Notes under the pieces: model-generated
What the model saw: the letters and a program-made list of their open reading frames with translations, nothing else
Told to the model about the DNA's origin: nothing
Databases searched by the model: none
DNA from: JAQAZP01 sp965531145
Lineage (GTDB): Bacteria; Acidobacteriota; JAQAZP01
DNA: 64,000 nucleotides
Reading direction: 5' to 3'
Assembly: GCA_965531145.1 (NCBI GenBank)
Contig: CBESOE010000006.1
Span: 1-64,000 of the forward strand
Translations under genes and position numbers: made by a program
In this document: positions 16,873-25,625 of the stretch, in pieces
Layout of the letters: each line of letters starts with the position of its first letter
How positions within the stretch are numbered: the stretch's first letter is position 1

Positions 16873-19464
16873 ATGCAGCGCCTGCTCAAGCGGATCTCTC
16901 ATCTTTGCTGGAACCGTCCCGTGGCGGTCCTTTGCGGCGTGGCTTTCCTCACCCTGGCCATGGCCGCCGCGGCCCTGGTTTCCCTGCGGCTGGACACCGA
17001 CATCGCCCAGCTGATGCCGGAACGCTCCCGGGCCTCCCTCGATCTCCAGGCCTGTCTTGACGCTTTCGGGGTCGACGACCGATTGCTGGTAGCCCTCGGT
17101 CCGGTGAGCGACGAGGTGTCCGGCGATTCCACCGAGCTGCTCTACGCCCTGGCTGATGAGGTGGTGACTGAGATGAGCGGCTCAGGTCTTTTTCATCAGG
17201 TTGATTCCGGTCCCGGCCCCGATTTCACCGCCCAGTTCGCCGGCCATTTCCTACCCCATGTCTTCCAGATCCTGCCGCCGGAGACCACCCGCGGACTGCT
17301 GCCCGGGCTGACCCCAGTAGAAGTTGAACGGTCGGTGCACCGCGCCCGACTTCGGCTCAAGGGCGGATCGCCATCCATGCTCAAGCAGCTGGTGCGGGTG
17401 GATCCGCTGGACTTCGCCTCCCGGCTGGATGACCTGCGCCGGGAGAGACAGGCGACGGGAGGGACGAATCGCGGCCCGGGCGGCATGAATCTGGAGTCCG
17501 GGGACGGGTACCTGCTCTCCGAGGACCACCGCCGGGTGCTGATCGTCGGGTATCCCAAGGGGCGAGCACTGGACACCGGTTTTGCCCGGACGCTGCTGGA
17601 CACCACCCGGGCAGCGGTGGACCGCTGCCGCACCCGATTGGCCGAAGAGGAGGACCTCCCGGTCCTGGCCCGGATCCCGGCGGAATACGGCGGCGGCTAT
17701 CTCTTCGCCCTCGAGGATGAGGCCAACACCAAAAAGGACGTCAAGATCACTCTTGTGGGGTCGCTCTTCGCCCTGCTGATTCTGATGTCATTCGCCTACC
17801 GGCGGCCCCGGCTGGTGTTGATCATCGGCCTGCCGCTGTTCATTGGCGGTGTCTGGACCCTTGGTCTCACCGGTCTGATCCTCGGCCGGCTGAACATGAT
17901 CTCCCTCGGTTTCGGGGCGATCCTCTTTGGCCTGGGCATGGACTTCAGCATTCACCTGCTCAACCGGCTGCTCGACCTCCTGGAGGAGGGCAAGGCACCG
18001 GCGGAGGCCCTGGACCGCGGGCTGTCCGAGACCGGGGCCGCGATTCTCGGCAGCGGTCTGACCACCTCGGCAGCCTTCTTCTCCCTGGTGGTCTGCGGCC
18101 TGCCCGGTCTCAAGGAACTGGGCATCATCACCGGCCTCGGCGTGCTGGCCACCATGATCGCTGTGCTCTTCACCCTGCCCGCGGTGGTCGCCCTGGTCTG
18201 CCGCCGGCATGACGGCGGCACCCTTCCGGCCAAATGGTTCCCCCATCGCCGGCCGACCTTTGGCGCCTCGCTGCTGGCCCGACTGGTGACCGGGCACCCC
18301 GGAAAAACACTTATCGCCGTCGCCGCTCTCACCGTGGTGCTCTTTCTTCTCCCCGGCAACCCGATCCGCTTCGACCTCGACCTGCACAATCTCCGGCCCG
18401 CCGGTTCCGAAGCCGCCGCCGTCCAGGAAGGTTTCGAGCAGGCCTTTGGCCGGGGCCTGGGCGAGCCGCTGATGGTGATGCTGGAAGGAGAGGAGGATGA
18501 GTCTCTCCTGCTCTCCGCGGAAGACATCATCACGGTGCTGGGGACGGTGGAAGGGACGCTGCGGCCCAGCATGGTGGAGAGCGCCACCGACTGGTTGCCC
18601 TCGATCCGCAAACAGGACCTGAACCTCAGTGTGCTGGAGGGCGTGGATCTGGCAGCCACGGCAACCGCACTGGCTGCGGCCGGCGAGAAGGAAGGTTTCG
18701 CCCAGGATGCCTTCACCCCCTTCCAGGCCGCGCTGGACGGTCTGATCCGCGGGGAGCCGCAGTGGCTCAGGCCCGGGCTTCTGCCACCGGCACTGCAAGA
18801 GACCATGGCCCTGCGCTACCTGCGGACGGCAGGGGAGGGGAAGGCCCTGGCCTTCTACCTCTTCCCCGGGGAACACCGCTGGAGTGATGATGAACTGCTC
18901 CAACTCCGCCAGACCGTGGACCTGGCCGCCGCGGCAGACAGACCGCCCCGCCTGGCTTCCCTCTCCCTGCTGATGGCCGAATTCAAGACCACCGTGGGTC
19001 AGCGCTTCAGCGAGGCTCTGGGGCTTTCACTGCTGCTGGTGGTGGTCATCCTGCTGCTGCAGTTCCGCAAACCACTTCGTGTCCTGCTGACCCTGGTGCC
19101 GCTCACTGCCGCCCTGCTCTGGACCGCCGGCCTGCTCCGTCTCGGCGGCGGCCCTGTCCAATTCATCGCTGCCATGGCCATTCCGCTGATCGTAGGCATC
19201 GGTATCGACGACGGCATCCACATGGTCAACCGCCTGCGCTCCCTCGCCCCCGAGGAGGACCTCACCCCGGCGGTGGCCGCCATGGGCCGTTCGGTGATTC
19301 TCACCTCCCTGACCACCGTGGCCGGTTTCGGCTCCCTGGCCCTGGCCGACATGCCCGGTCTGGCCGGTCTGGGCCGCATCGCCGTGATTGGCGTCCTGCT
19401 CTGCCTCACCGCCACCCTGCTGCTGTTGCCGGCGCTCGCCGCTCTGGGACGTCAGACCTCCTGA
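16873..19464 (+). CDS. MMPL/RND-superfamily transporter (HpnN-like layout)
   Basis: An 863-residue inner-membrane protein with the two-fold RND layout. One N-terminal helix (VAVLCGVAFLTLAMAAAALV) is followed by a periplasmic loop to ~290. A five-helix block follows (LVGSLFALLILMSFAY, FGAILFGLGMDFSIHLLNRL), then a second single helix near 480 (LIAVAALTVVLFLLP), a second loop and a second helix block (IPLIVGIGIDDGIHMVNRL). The paired GMDFSIH/GIDDGIH motifs are typical of MMPL/HpnN exporters that move lipids or hydrophobic compounds to the outer membrane. No hopanoid genes are nearby, so the cargo is open. No membrane-fusion protein or outer-membrane factor is adjacent. Confidence 0.82.
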   Translation: MQRLLKRISHLCWNRPVAVLCGVAFLTLAMAAAALVSLRLDTDIAQLMPERSRASLDLQACLDAFGVDDRLLVALGPVSDEVSGDSTELLYALADEVVTEMSGSGLFHQVDSGPGPDFTAQFAGHFLPHVFQILPPETTRGLLPGLTPVEVERSVHRARLRLKGGSPSMLKQLVRVDPLDFASRLDDLRRERQATGGTNRGPGGMNLESGDGYLLSEDHRRVLIVGYPKGRALDTGFARTLLDTTRAAVDRCRTRLAEEEDLPVLARIPAEYGGGYLFALEDEANTKKDVKITLVGSLFALLILMSFAYRRPRLVLIIGLPLFIGGVWTLGLTGLILGRLNMISLGFGAILFGLGMDFSIHLLNRLLDLLEEGKAPAEALDRGLSETGAAILGSGLTTSAAFFSLVVCGLPGLKELGIITGLGVLATMIAVLFTLPAVVALVCRRHDGGTLPAKWFPHRRPTFGASLLARLVTGHPGKTLIAVAALTVVLFLLPGNPIRFDLDLHNLRPAGSEAAAVQEGFEQAFGRGLGEPLMVMLEGEEDESLLLSAEDIITVLGTVEGTLRPSMVESATDWLPSIRKQDLNLSVLEGVDLAATATALAAAGEKEGFAQDAFTPFQAALDGLIRGEPQWLRPGLLPPALQETMALRYLRTAGEGKALAFYLFPGEHRWSDDELLQLRQTVDLAAAADRPPRLASLSLLMAEFKTTVGQRFSEALGLSLLLVVVILLLQFRKPLRVLLTLVPLTAALLWTAGLLRLGGGPVQFIAAMAIPLIVGIGIDDGIHMVNRLRSLAPEEDLTPAVAAMGRSVILTSLTTVAGFGSLALADMPGLAGLGRIAVIGVLLCLTATLLLLPALAALGRQTS

Positions 19465-19486
19465 CGCACGGCCCAGGGAGATTCGT

Positions 19487-19517
19487 TTGACCCGTCTTCA
19501 CCCTGCCCGCTTATAAC
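19487..19517 (+). promoter_or_regulatory. Possible sigma-70 promoter for the TPR gene
   Basis: TTGACC at 19487-19492 and TATAAC at 19512-19517 are separated by 19 bases, slightly longer than ideal. It lies about 115 bases upstream of the TPR gene, just after the end of the transporter gene. Proposed on motif match alone. Confidence 0.3.
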
Positions 19518-19630
19518 CACAATCCACTCAAGGGATTCTGGACATCTGCCGATTGTAAAAGGTCAGAAAGTAAAAAAGCACCACAACGGTAAATATCAGG
19601 CCGGATGAGAACAACCTGAGGGGCAAAACC

Positions 19631-20077
19631 ATGATGAACATGGATGGGACGTGCGAAGCGGAAGAGCGGCCGGACATGGCCCGCTACCACTTTGAAAAGG
19701 GGCTGGAGCACTTCACCCGCGGTGATTTCCACAATGCGGTTCAGCTGTTCCGGCAGGCGGTGATGATCGATGACCAGCAGGCGGAGTATCACCGGCACCT
19801 GGCGCTGGCCCTCTCCCGCAACCCGATGTGGGGGCGGCGGGCGGAAGAGGCGCTGCTGCGGGCGGTGGAGCTGGAGCCGGACCACGCCGAAACCCATTAC
19901 TTCCTCGGGCGGATCTACCTCGACTCGGGGCTGCCCCGGCGGGCACTGGAGCGGTTCAAGGAATCGCTGCGTCTCAACCCGGACCTGGAGCCGGCGCGGC
20001 TGGAGTTGTCGGTGATGGATGGTGCCAACCCGGTGGAGAGGGAACTGGATTCCATCGCACTGTTCGACGGGGAGTAG
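19631..20077 (+). CDS. Small TPR-repeat protein
   Basis: A 148-residue cytoplasmic protein with three tetratricopeptide repeats: ARYHFEKGLEHFTRGDFHNA, AEYHRHLALALSRNP and AETHYFLGRIYLDSGLPRRA followed by LERFKESLRLNPDLEPA. Consensus TPR positions (W/L-G-Y-A-P type) are visible. Such proteins are scaffolds for protein contacts. It stands alone, with a possible promoter upstream and a terminator downstream, convergent with the ECF sigma operon. No partner can be named. Confidence 0.75.
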   Translation: MMNMDGTCEAEERPDMARYHFEKGLEHFTRGDFHNAVQLFRQAVMIDDQQAEYHRHLALALSRNPMWGRRAEEALLRAVELEPDHAETHYFLGRIYLDSGLPRRALERFKESLRLNPDLEPARLELSVMDGANPVERELDSIALFDGE

Positions 20078-20085
20078 ACAGAAAA

Positions 20086-20120
20086 CGGGGCCGGCTGCCC
20101 GAGCGGCAACACCGGCCCCG
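20086..20120. terminator. Terminator between convergent genes
   Basis: CGGGGCCGG and CCGGCCCCG arms enclose a 17-base loop between the TPR gene (plus) and the membrane protein gene (minus). On the minus strand the hairpin is followed by GTTTTCTG, a short T-rich tail, so it mainly serves the minus-strand transcript; it could act in both directions. Confidence 0.55.
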
Positions 20121-20134
20121 CTGGATTCAGATCG

Positions 20135-20929
20135 CTACTCTTCCGCTTCCTGGTCGGCGGTGACGCTGATCATGATCTGGCGCTCTTCGCCGTCCTCGCT
20201 CTCGATCACCTGTACTTCCACCCCCTCGGCACCCTGTTCCACCAGCGACTGCCGGATCATATCCTCGATCTCGACCGCGCTCATCCCTTCACAGTTGACC
20301 TGCACCTCCAGCTCACCGGTGAGCCGGTTGAAAAAGGTGCCTGAACTGCTCTCGGTCACCGGGCTGATGGTGGTCTCGGCCGTGGCCAGCACCGGGTATT
20401 CGGCGGTGAGGGCGGCCAGCACCGCCCCCGGCGCTCCGGGATCTTCGGTGATCAGGAGCAGGTCGATCACCAGCGGCCCGTCCTCGTTGTCCAGGCTGAT
20501 ACTGGTGTTCCACTGGTCGATCCCGTAGGACGGGTCATCAAGGATGCCGGCGAAATCGAGTTGCTGCAGTTCGCCGCCGGGCTCGGAAAGTTCGAAAACC
20601 AGCTGGGCGCCGATCTCGGTGGTCTGCGAGAAGGGCACGGCAAAGAAGGCGATGAGGATGATGAAACTGAAGGCGCTGATCAGCGCCGGTTTCCTGGTCC
20701 AGACGGTGGTGGTGTTCTTGTCGTTCGGTATCATTGTGTGCTCCCGTTGGTGTCTGGTGAGGATCATGCGTTTCGTTTCGTCCCAGCCGGGAACGGTGGA
20801 TTCAGCTGTACGGAAGGCCTCCACAGCCCGGTCATACAGGGTATCTTTTTCGCCGGCACGATGCTGCCGGTTTACCACCGGGTCAGCGGTGCGTTTTTTC
20901 GACGGCTGACAGTCTCGTTTCGTATCCAT
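20135..20929 (-). CDS. Putative anti-sigma-type single-pass membrane protein
   Basis: A 264-residue protein. Residues ~1-85 are charged and cytoplasmic. One membrane helix follows (ALISAFSFIILIAFFAVPF), then an acidic periplasmic domain (~110-264) with many Glu/Asp and the segment QVNCEGMSAVEIEDMI. It overlaps the 3' end of the ECF sigma factor gene by 47 bases; AGGTG lies upstream of ATG 20929. The position directly after an ECF sigma gene and the cytoplasmic-helix-periplasmic layout suggest an anti-sigma factor or sensor partner. A canonical zinc anti-sigma H-x3-C-x2-C motif is absent, so the role is an inference. An alternative start at 20734 (MIPNDKN) would remove most of the cytoplasmic part. 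Confidence 0.6.
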   Translation of the reverse strand: MDTKRDCQPSKKRTADPVVNRQHRAGEKDTLYDRAVEAFRTAESTVPGWDETKRMILTRHQREHTMIPNDKNTTTVWTRKPALISAFSFIILIAFFAVPFSQTTEIGAQLVFELSEPGGELQQLDFAGILDDPSYGIDQWNTSISLDNEDGPLVIDLLLITEDPGAPGAVLAALTAEYPVLATAETTISPVTESSSGTFFNRLTGELEVQVNCEGMSAVEIEDMIRQSLVEQGAEGVEVQVIESEDGEERQIMISVTADQEAEE

Positions 20930-21497
20930 GGCCGTTCACCTGTCTGGCATGGGATGTCCCCGGCCGGGGCCGGTCTCCCAGAAAGTGTGCTCGAAGCTCT
21001 CTTCGGGCTCTCGAAACGCGTGTCTTGGCGGCGGTGAGGGAGATCTTCTGGATCTCCGCGATCTCCCCGATGGTGAATCCTTCCACCTCGAAGAGCACCA
21101 CCGCCTCCCGTTTGGCGGGCGTCAGCCGCTGGAGGCACTGGCGCAGGCGGATGGCCCGGTCCGGGTCCGGTGGATCCACGGCGGATTCGCCCGGGTCGGG
21201 GCTGTTTTCCGATCGTCGGGCCTGGGGGGACAGTCCGATCAGCCGCCGCAGCCGCTCACGCCGGCAAAGGCTGCGGTGCTCGTTGATGATGATCGAGCAG
21301 AGCCATTGACGGAAACGGCGGCGGTTTCTGAGGCTGTCCAGCTTCACCAGCGCCCTGAGAATCGCCTGCTGGTAGAGGTCCTGTCCGTCGCCGTCCGAAC
21401 GGCAGAGACGGTTGCAGAACCGTGCCAGATACTCGTGGTGCGGCTTCAGCATTTCTGCGAAAGCTGCCCGCTCTTCAGTTGTCAGTTGCCTGGTCAT
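20883..21497 (-). CDS. ECF-type RNA polymerase sigma factor
   Basis: A 204-residue sigma-70 family protein of group 4. Region 2 spans ~25-95 (LARFCNRLCRSDGDGQDLYQ, AILRALVKLDSLRNRRRFRQ, WLCSIIINEHRSLCRR). Region 4 spans ~130-185 (LQRLTPAKREAVVLFEVEGF, TIGEIAEIQKISLTAAKTRV) with a clear helix-turn-helix. It directs RNA polymerase to a small regulon, probably in response to an extracytoplasmic signal sensed by the overlapping downstream membrane protein. A short palindrome lies 22-42 bases upstream of its ATG and may be an operator. Residues 115-130 between the regions are acidic and Pro-rich. Confidence 0.85.
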   Translation of the reverse strand: MTRQLTTEERAAFAEMLKPHHEYLARFCNRLCRSDGDGQDLYQQAILRALVKLDSLRNRRRFRQWLCSIIINEHRSLCRRERLRRLIGLSPQARRSENSPDPGESAVDPPDPDRAIRLRQCLQRLTPAKREAVVLFEVEGFTIGEIAEIQKISLTAAKTRVSRARRELRAHFLGDRPRPGTSHARQVNGHGYETRLSAVEKTHR

Positions 21498-21518
21498 GCT
21501 TCACATCCGGATGACAAA

Positions 21519-21539
21519 TGAACATTTCCGCGGTGTTCA
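21519..21539. promoter_or_regulatory. Palindrome upstream of the ECF sigma gene
   Basis: TGAACA and TGTTCA are separated by nine bases, 22 bases before the sigma-factor start codon. Perfect six-base arms in the 84-base gap between two genes suggest an operator. No protein can be matched to it from sequence alone. Confidence 0.3.
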
Positions 21540-21581
21540 CCCTATAAGACGAGCGGGGTGCCTGTTTGGTGGCAATTTATT

Positions 21582-22940
21582 TTATCTGGCCTGGAACCAG
21601 TCGGGAACGTCGGTGTGTCGGGGCCGGCGGCCGTAGAAAAGATCGTCCATGCGGTGGGCCAGCCAGCGGGCCAGGGGATTGGCGGCGCAGGCGTGGCGGA
21701 CCAGGTTGTGGTAGAAGGTGGCCGGCTTGGAGTACGGGCAGACCGCGATACAGAGCCCGCAGTCGGTGCCCGCTCGCAGCCAGTAGCGGTAGCAGTCCTC
21801 CTGGCTCGACTGCCATTTCAGCAGGCCGCGCACTTCCTCGCGTTCGCCGTGGGGGATGGCCCGGCCGGGGCAGCAGTGAGCGCACTTGAGGCAGATGCGG
21901 CAGAACTCCTGAATGCCGAAGGGACGCGGCTGGTCCGGCACCAGCGGCAGGTCGGTGGTCACCGCGGCCAGGCGGACCCGCGGGCCGTGGGTCGGAGTGA
22001 TCAGCAGCCCCAGCCGGCCGATCTCTCCCAGGCCGGCGTCCACCGCCGCCGCAGTGGCCAGCACCCGGTAGTTGCCGTCCACGTGGGCCCGGGCCGGGTA
22101 GCCCAGGCGGGAGCAGTATCCGGCCAGCGCGGCGGCGATCATCGTTCCGCGGAGATACTGTGTGGCGCTCTCGGCGATGGCCGGCATCATCGGGGCGTTG
22201 CGGATCAGTTCCTGCTCCATCTCCACGGTGAAGACGATGACAAAGCGGTGGTCGAGGGTCACCGGTTCACCCCAGGTGCCCTGGCCACGGCCCACATGGG
22301 AGTAAAGGTGATGGTCCCTGAGGGGTGTCACCCCCACCTCCAGGGCGCCCAGGTGACGGGCAAAGGCCTTGACCCGCCGGGTGGCCTCCGCGGCGGAGAG
22401 CTCCAGCGGTTCGGGCCGCTGGGGGGTGGTGAAGTCACCCAGGTGGTGGATCTCCTCGATGTAGTCGAAAAGCGCTTCGAAGTAGGCGGCGTCCTGCTCC
22501 AGGTAGTAGCGGCCGCCGGGCTGGCCCAGCCTGGGCATCCGGCGCAGCTCATTGTCCACCTCGGCGAGCTCGGGCCGCAGCGATCCGTAAAATGTGTCGA
22601 ACTCCGCGGTGTCCTCCTTCAGCCGCGCCCGGGCAAACATGATTTCCCGTTCGTCCAGTTTGAAGGCTTTCTGTTCATCCACCGCGGGCATGGTGTTCTC
22701 GCCCAGGGGGTAGAGCAGGAGCAGCGTGGCCGCGGCGGCCGCGGCCACCAGCCCCACCGCTGCGGGAAGCGACCACTGGGGACAGAACAGGCCGAAACAG
22801 AACCAGAGGGCGAGGAAGATGATGCCGGAGGCCAGGGCCACGGCGGTTGCCCGGGTTTCGCGTTCGCGGAAGCTCACCGCGGAAAAACCGAGAAGAAAGA
22901 GGCCGGTCAGGCTCCCGATGATGATGAACAGCGTGGACAT
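21582..22940 (-). CDS. Membrane-anchored reductive dehalogenase homologue
   Basis: A 452-residue protein. Residues ~1-60 carry two to three membrane helices (LFIIIGSLTGLFLLGFSAV, FLALWFCFGLFC, AAVGLVAAAAAATLLLLYP) in place of a Tat signal. The rest matches the RdhA/QueG-type corrinoid and Fe-S fold: IAAALAGYCSRLGYPARAHV, AVDAGLGEIGRLGLLITP, GPRVRLAAVTTDLPL. Two ferredoxin-like cluster motifs follow, FCRICLKCAHCCPG and DCGLCIAVCPYSKP. The N-terminal helices and the absence of an rdhB anchor gene resemble the transmembrane reductive-dehalogenase group described in marine bacteria. Reduction of organohalides or another corrinoid-dependent reduction is possible; the substrate cannot be told. The gene is a single unit upstream of the sigma gene. 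Confidence 0.75.
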   Translation of the reverse strand: MSTLFIIIGSLTGLFLLGFSAVSFRERETRATAVALASGIIFLALWFCFGLFCPQWSLPAAVGLVAAAAAATLLLLYPLGENTMPAVDEQKAFKLDEREIMFARARLKEDTAEFDTFYGSLRPELAEVDNELRRMPRLGQPGGRYYLEQDAAYFEALFDYIEEIHHLGDFTTPQRPEPLELSAAEATRRVKAFARHLGALEVGVTPLRDHHLYSHVGRGQGTWGEPVTLDHRFVIVFTVEMEQELIRNAPMMPAIAESATQYLRGTMIAAALAGYCSRLGYPARAHVDGNYRVLATAAAVDAGLGEIGRLGLLITPTHGPRVRLAAVTTDLPLVPDQPRPFGIQEFCRICLKCAHCCPGRAIPHGEREEVRGLLKWQSSQEDCYRYWLRAGTDCGLCIAVCPYSKPATFYHNLVRHACAANPLARWLAHRMDDLFYGRRPRHTDVPDWFQAR

Positions 22941-23068
22941 GGCCCAAGACTAAACCCTCACCCATCGGTTCGCAAGTGGCGAGGGGTGACGGCCCGCGTT
23001 GACGGCAATAACCGATTCACCTGTTCTGGTTTTCCCTGTAACGAACAGAGGTGGAGGAGTGCAGCACG

Positions 23069-23212
23069 GTGAGTGACGAGACACGGAACGGGTCGAGGGT
23101 AATGGATCGGAACCCGGTGGGCCGGCGACGGGACCACTGGGTCAACCTGGGGCTGCTGCTGATCTCAGTCCTGCTGGGGCAGGAAAATAGGTGGCTGTCA
23201 CCTCTTTTCTGA
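23069..23212 (+). pseudogene. Truncated start of a membrane protein gene
   Basis: A GTG at 23069 with GAGGAG ten bases upstream opens a 47-codon frame. It reads MSDETRNGSRVMDRN, then RRRDHWVNLGLLLISVLLG, the beginning of a hydrophobic helix. Just there the sequence changes into the repeat at 23182-23204 and stops inside the tail of endonuclease IV. A good ribosome-binding site and an interrupted membrane helix suggest the 5' remnant of a lost gene. A chance frame is the alternative. Confidence 0.35.
23182..23204. repeat. Repeat unit at the 3' end of nfo
   Basis: The sequence AATAGGTGGCTGTCACC occurs here and again at 37880-37896, with close variants near 37720 and 37827. In this copy the element supplies the TGA stop codon of endonuclease IV (TGACAGCCACCTATTTTCC on the minus strand). 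It also interrupts the truncated plus-strand frame. Confidence 0.6.
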
Positions 23213-24076
23213 GGCGAGCTGCCGGAGTGTGGCGAGGTTTCGGCGGTCGTCCTCCAGATCCGGGCCCTTGTGCGTTTCCAGCACCTTGGGGATTCCCTCC
23301 AGCCGCTGATCCTGCATCAGACAGCGGAAGGCCTCCAGACCCAGTGCTCCCTCGCCGATGTGGTCGTGGCGGTCCAGCCGGGAGCCGAGATCCTTCTTGC
23401 TGTCATTGACGTGGATCGCCTGCAGCCACTCGAACCCCACCAGCCGCTGGAACTCGTCCATGGTCCGATTCCAGGATTCGGGCGTACGGAGGTCATACCC
23501 GGCGGCAAAGATGTGGCAGGTGTCGAGACAGACGCCGAGACGTTCCGGTTGCTCCACCTGTTCGATGATCGAGGCCAGGTGTTCGAAGCGGAAACCGAGG
23601 CTGGTGCCCTGGCCGGCGGTGGTCTCGATGAGGATCTTTGCTTCCAGGTCCGGGTGTTGGCGGTGCACCTCATCCAGGGAACTGGCCACCCGGGCCAGCC
23701 CGGCGGCTTCACCGTCCCCCTTGTGCGCCCCGGGGTGGGACACCACGAAGGGCAGCCCGAGGCGCTCGGCCCGCTCCAGCTCGTCGCCCATGGCAGCGAT
23801 GGATTTCGCAAGCAAAAGCGGGTCGGGCGAAGCGAGGTTGATCAGGTAGCTGTCGTGGGCGAAGACCACGCTCAGACCGCTCTCCTCCCGGGCGGTGCGG
23901 AACAGTTCCACCGCTTCGCTGGTCAGCGGTTTCGCTTTCCACTGGCTGGCATTTTTGGTGAAGATCTGCAGGGCGCGGCAATCCACCTGGAGGGCCCGCT
24001 GAACAGCGAGGTGCAGGCCGCCGCTGATCGACATGTGCGCGCCCACGTAGGGCTCAAATGCGGTGTTTGAGGCCAT
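23198..24076 (-). CDS. nfo: Endonuclease IV (AP endonuclease)
   Basis: A 292-residue base-excision-repair enzyme that cuts 5' of abasic sites using three zinc ions. Family blocks are present in order: VGAHMSISGGLHLAV, ALQIFTKNASQWKAK, FAHDSYLINLASPD, VVSHPGAHKGDGE, ILIETTAGQGTSLG, VCLDTCHIFAAGYD, IHVNDSKKDLGSRLDRHDHI and the final VLETHKG. All expected His/Asp/Glu metal ligands appear to be present. ATG 24076 is preferred over the longer frame because the family normally begins just before the VGAHMS strand. The stop codon lies inside a dispersed repeat, so the last residues may have been altered by its insertion. Confidence 0.92.
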   Translation of the reverse strand: MASNTAFEPYVGAHMSISGGLHLAVQRALQVDCRALQIFTKNASQWKAKPLTSEAVELFRTAREESGLSVVFAHDSYLINLASPDPLLLAKSIAAMGDELERAERLGLPFVVSHPGAHKGDGEAAGLARVASSLDEVHRQHPDLEAKILIETTAGQGTSLGFRFEHLASIIEQVEQPERLGVCLDTCHIFAAGYDLRTPESWNRTMDEFQRLVGFEWLQAIHVNDSKKDLGSRLDRHDHIGEGALGLEAFRCLMQDQRLEGIPKVLETHKGPDLEDDRRNLATLRQLASEKR

Positions 24077-24219
24077 CGGTTTTTCCCCCGGCGATTGAAC
24101 GGTGAACACTGATTATAAGCACGCGGCGATTGTGCCGCTACCGGCATTTCATTGTCCGGGGGTGGGCTGCGTGTTAAGATTTGTACAGGTGAGATGAAAC
24201 CAGCCCCCAGGAGAGTCCG

Positions 24220-25578
24220 ATGATGCCACGCCCCTCCCATTCGCGGCAGACGGCCGTGCTGCTCCTGCTTCTCCTGATCCTTCTCGTTCCCGCTCTGGTT
24301 CACGCGTCACCCCCGCCCGACGAGTTTCCCCCCGGCAAGGACAAGGGACCGGTGTATGGCGACCCCGACGACGGTCCGGTGCCCGGCGCCCCGCTGGTGG
24401 AGTTGCGGCGGATCGAGCAGGTGGTGATCACAGGCAACAAACGAACCGTGGAACGGGTGATCCGCCGGGAACTGTTGCTCGAGGAAGGGGATGTCTTCGA
24501 TGAAGTGCCGGCCAATATCTCGCGGCTCAGGCTGCTGCGCCTCGGGTTTTTCCGCCGGGTGCGGATGTCGCTGAGCAAGGGCTCGTCCAGGGACTTTGTC
24601 GTCTGGCACATCAGGGTGGAGGAGCGGCCGACGCTGCTCTTCACCGCCGGCTCCCGGGGGTTCGTGGGCCTCAGTGGCGCCGACCTCGGTTTTGGCGTGG
24701 GGGACATTAACTTCGGCGGTCGCGGCCAGACGGCATTGGCCGGGCTCAAGTTTCGCGGTGACCACCAGGTGGCCTCACTGGGTTGGAGCGACCCCCACTT
24801 CCTCGGGTCGGATGTCATCGCCGGGTTTCGCTCGGACTTCTTTCACATGGAACAGCGGGTCAACGGGCCGGATGGTGACGGGTCGGTTCTCGAGGCCGAG
24901 GGATTTTCGCTGGCGCCCTTTGTCGGGCTGCGGACCCGCTGGTATTCACGGTTGGTGGCCGGTCTCAAATACTCCCGGGTGGACCAGGAATATCTGCCGG
25001 ACGGGCTGCCGGCCTACCAGCCCGAACCCTACGAGCCGGATGCCGACATCTTCGCCGTCGGTCTGGTCTACAACTGGAGCCGCAAGCACGACCTCTTTCT
25101 GCCCAGCGAAGGGGTGGAACTGACCGTCTCCTTCGAGAACGCCTTTGAAGCCCTGGGCGGAAACTATGCCTACCGCAAGCTGATTCTGGACGGCAGTGTC
25201 GCTTATCCGGTGGCCCCGAGGCAGCTGGCCCAGCTTCGTATCTACGGCGGGGTCATCGGCGGGAACGCACCGTTTTTCGAGCGGTTTCACGTGGCCGACC
25301 TCGTGCGCGGCATCCGCAACCACCGCGACTACTGGCAGGAATCCGCCCTGGCCTTCCAGCTGGAATACATGTTCGTCTTCCCCCGCAGCAGGTTTTCCTT
25401 CATCGACTACTGGGAAGTGATGGGCTTCGTCGACGGGGGCAACGCCTTCCCCCGGGACGACGTTCGTCTGGGGGACCTGGTCTATTCCGTCGGTGTGGGG
25501 GTGCGCTTCGACACCAGCATCGGCATCGTCAGCCTGGTGGGGGCGGTTTACACCACCCACGATGACGACCACTGGTAA
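24220..25578 (+). CDS. Omp85-family outer-membrane protein with one POTRA domain
   Basis: A 452-residue protein. Signal peptide at 1-28 (AVLLLLLLILLVPALVHA). Residues ~60-130 form one POTRA domain (IEQVVITGNKRTVERVIRRE, LRLLRLGFFRRVRMSL). From ~145 to the end lies a 16-strand-type beta barrel with alternating aromatic strands, including FRGDHQVASLGWSDPHFLG and the late GFVDGGNAF motif typical of BamA/TamA barrels. BamA has five POTRA domains, so this is a shorter relative in protein or lipid insertion, or a patatin/FhaC-like transporter. The C-terminus ends in Trp, not the usual Phe. Gram-negative outer membrane is implied. Confidence 0.82.
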   Translation: MMPRPSHSRQTAVLLLLLLILLVPALVHASPPPDEFPPGKDKGPVYGDPDDGPVPGAPLVELRRIEQVVITGNKRTVERVIRRELLLEEGDVFDEVPANISRLRLLRLGFFRRVRMSLSKGSSRDFVVWHIRVEERPTLLFTAGSRGFVGLSGADLGFGVGDINFGGRGQTALAGLKFRGDHQVASLGWSDPHFLGSDVIAGFRSDFFHMEQRVNGPDGDGSVLEAEGFSLAPFVGLRTRWYSRLVAGLKYSRVDQEYLPDGLPAYQPEPYEPDADIFAVGLVYNWSRKHDLFLPSEGVELTVSFENAFEALGGNYAYRKLILDGSVAYPVAPRQLAQLRIYGGVIGGNAPFFERFHVADLVRGIRNHRDYWQESALAFQLEYMFVFPRSRFSFIDYWEVMGFVDGGNAFPRDDVRLGDLVYSVGVGVRFDTSIGIVSLVGAVYTTHDDDHW

Positions 25579-25625
25579 ATGAAACCCGGAGTGGGCCGGG
25601 GGACTTCTTCCGGCCTTGAAATTGG

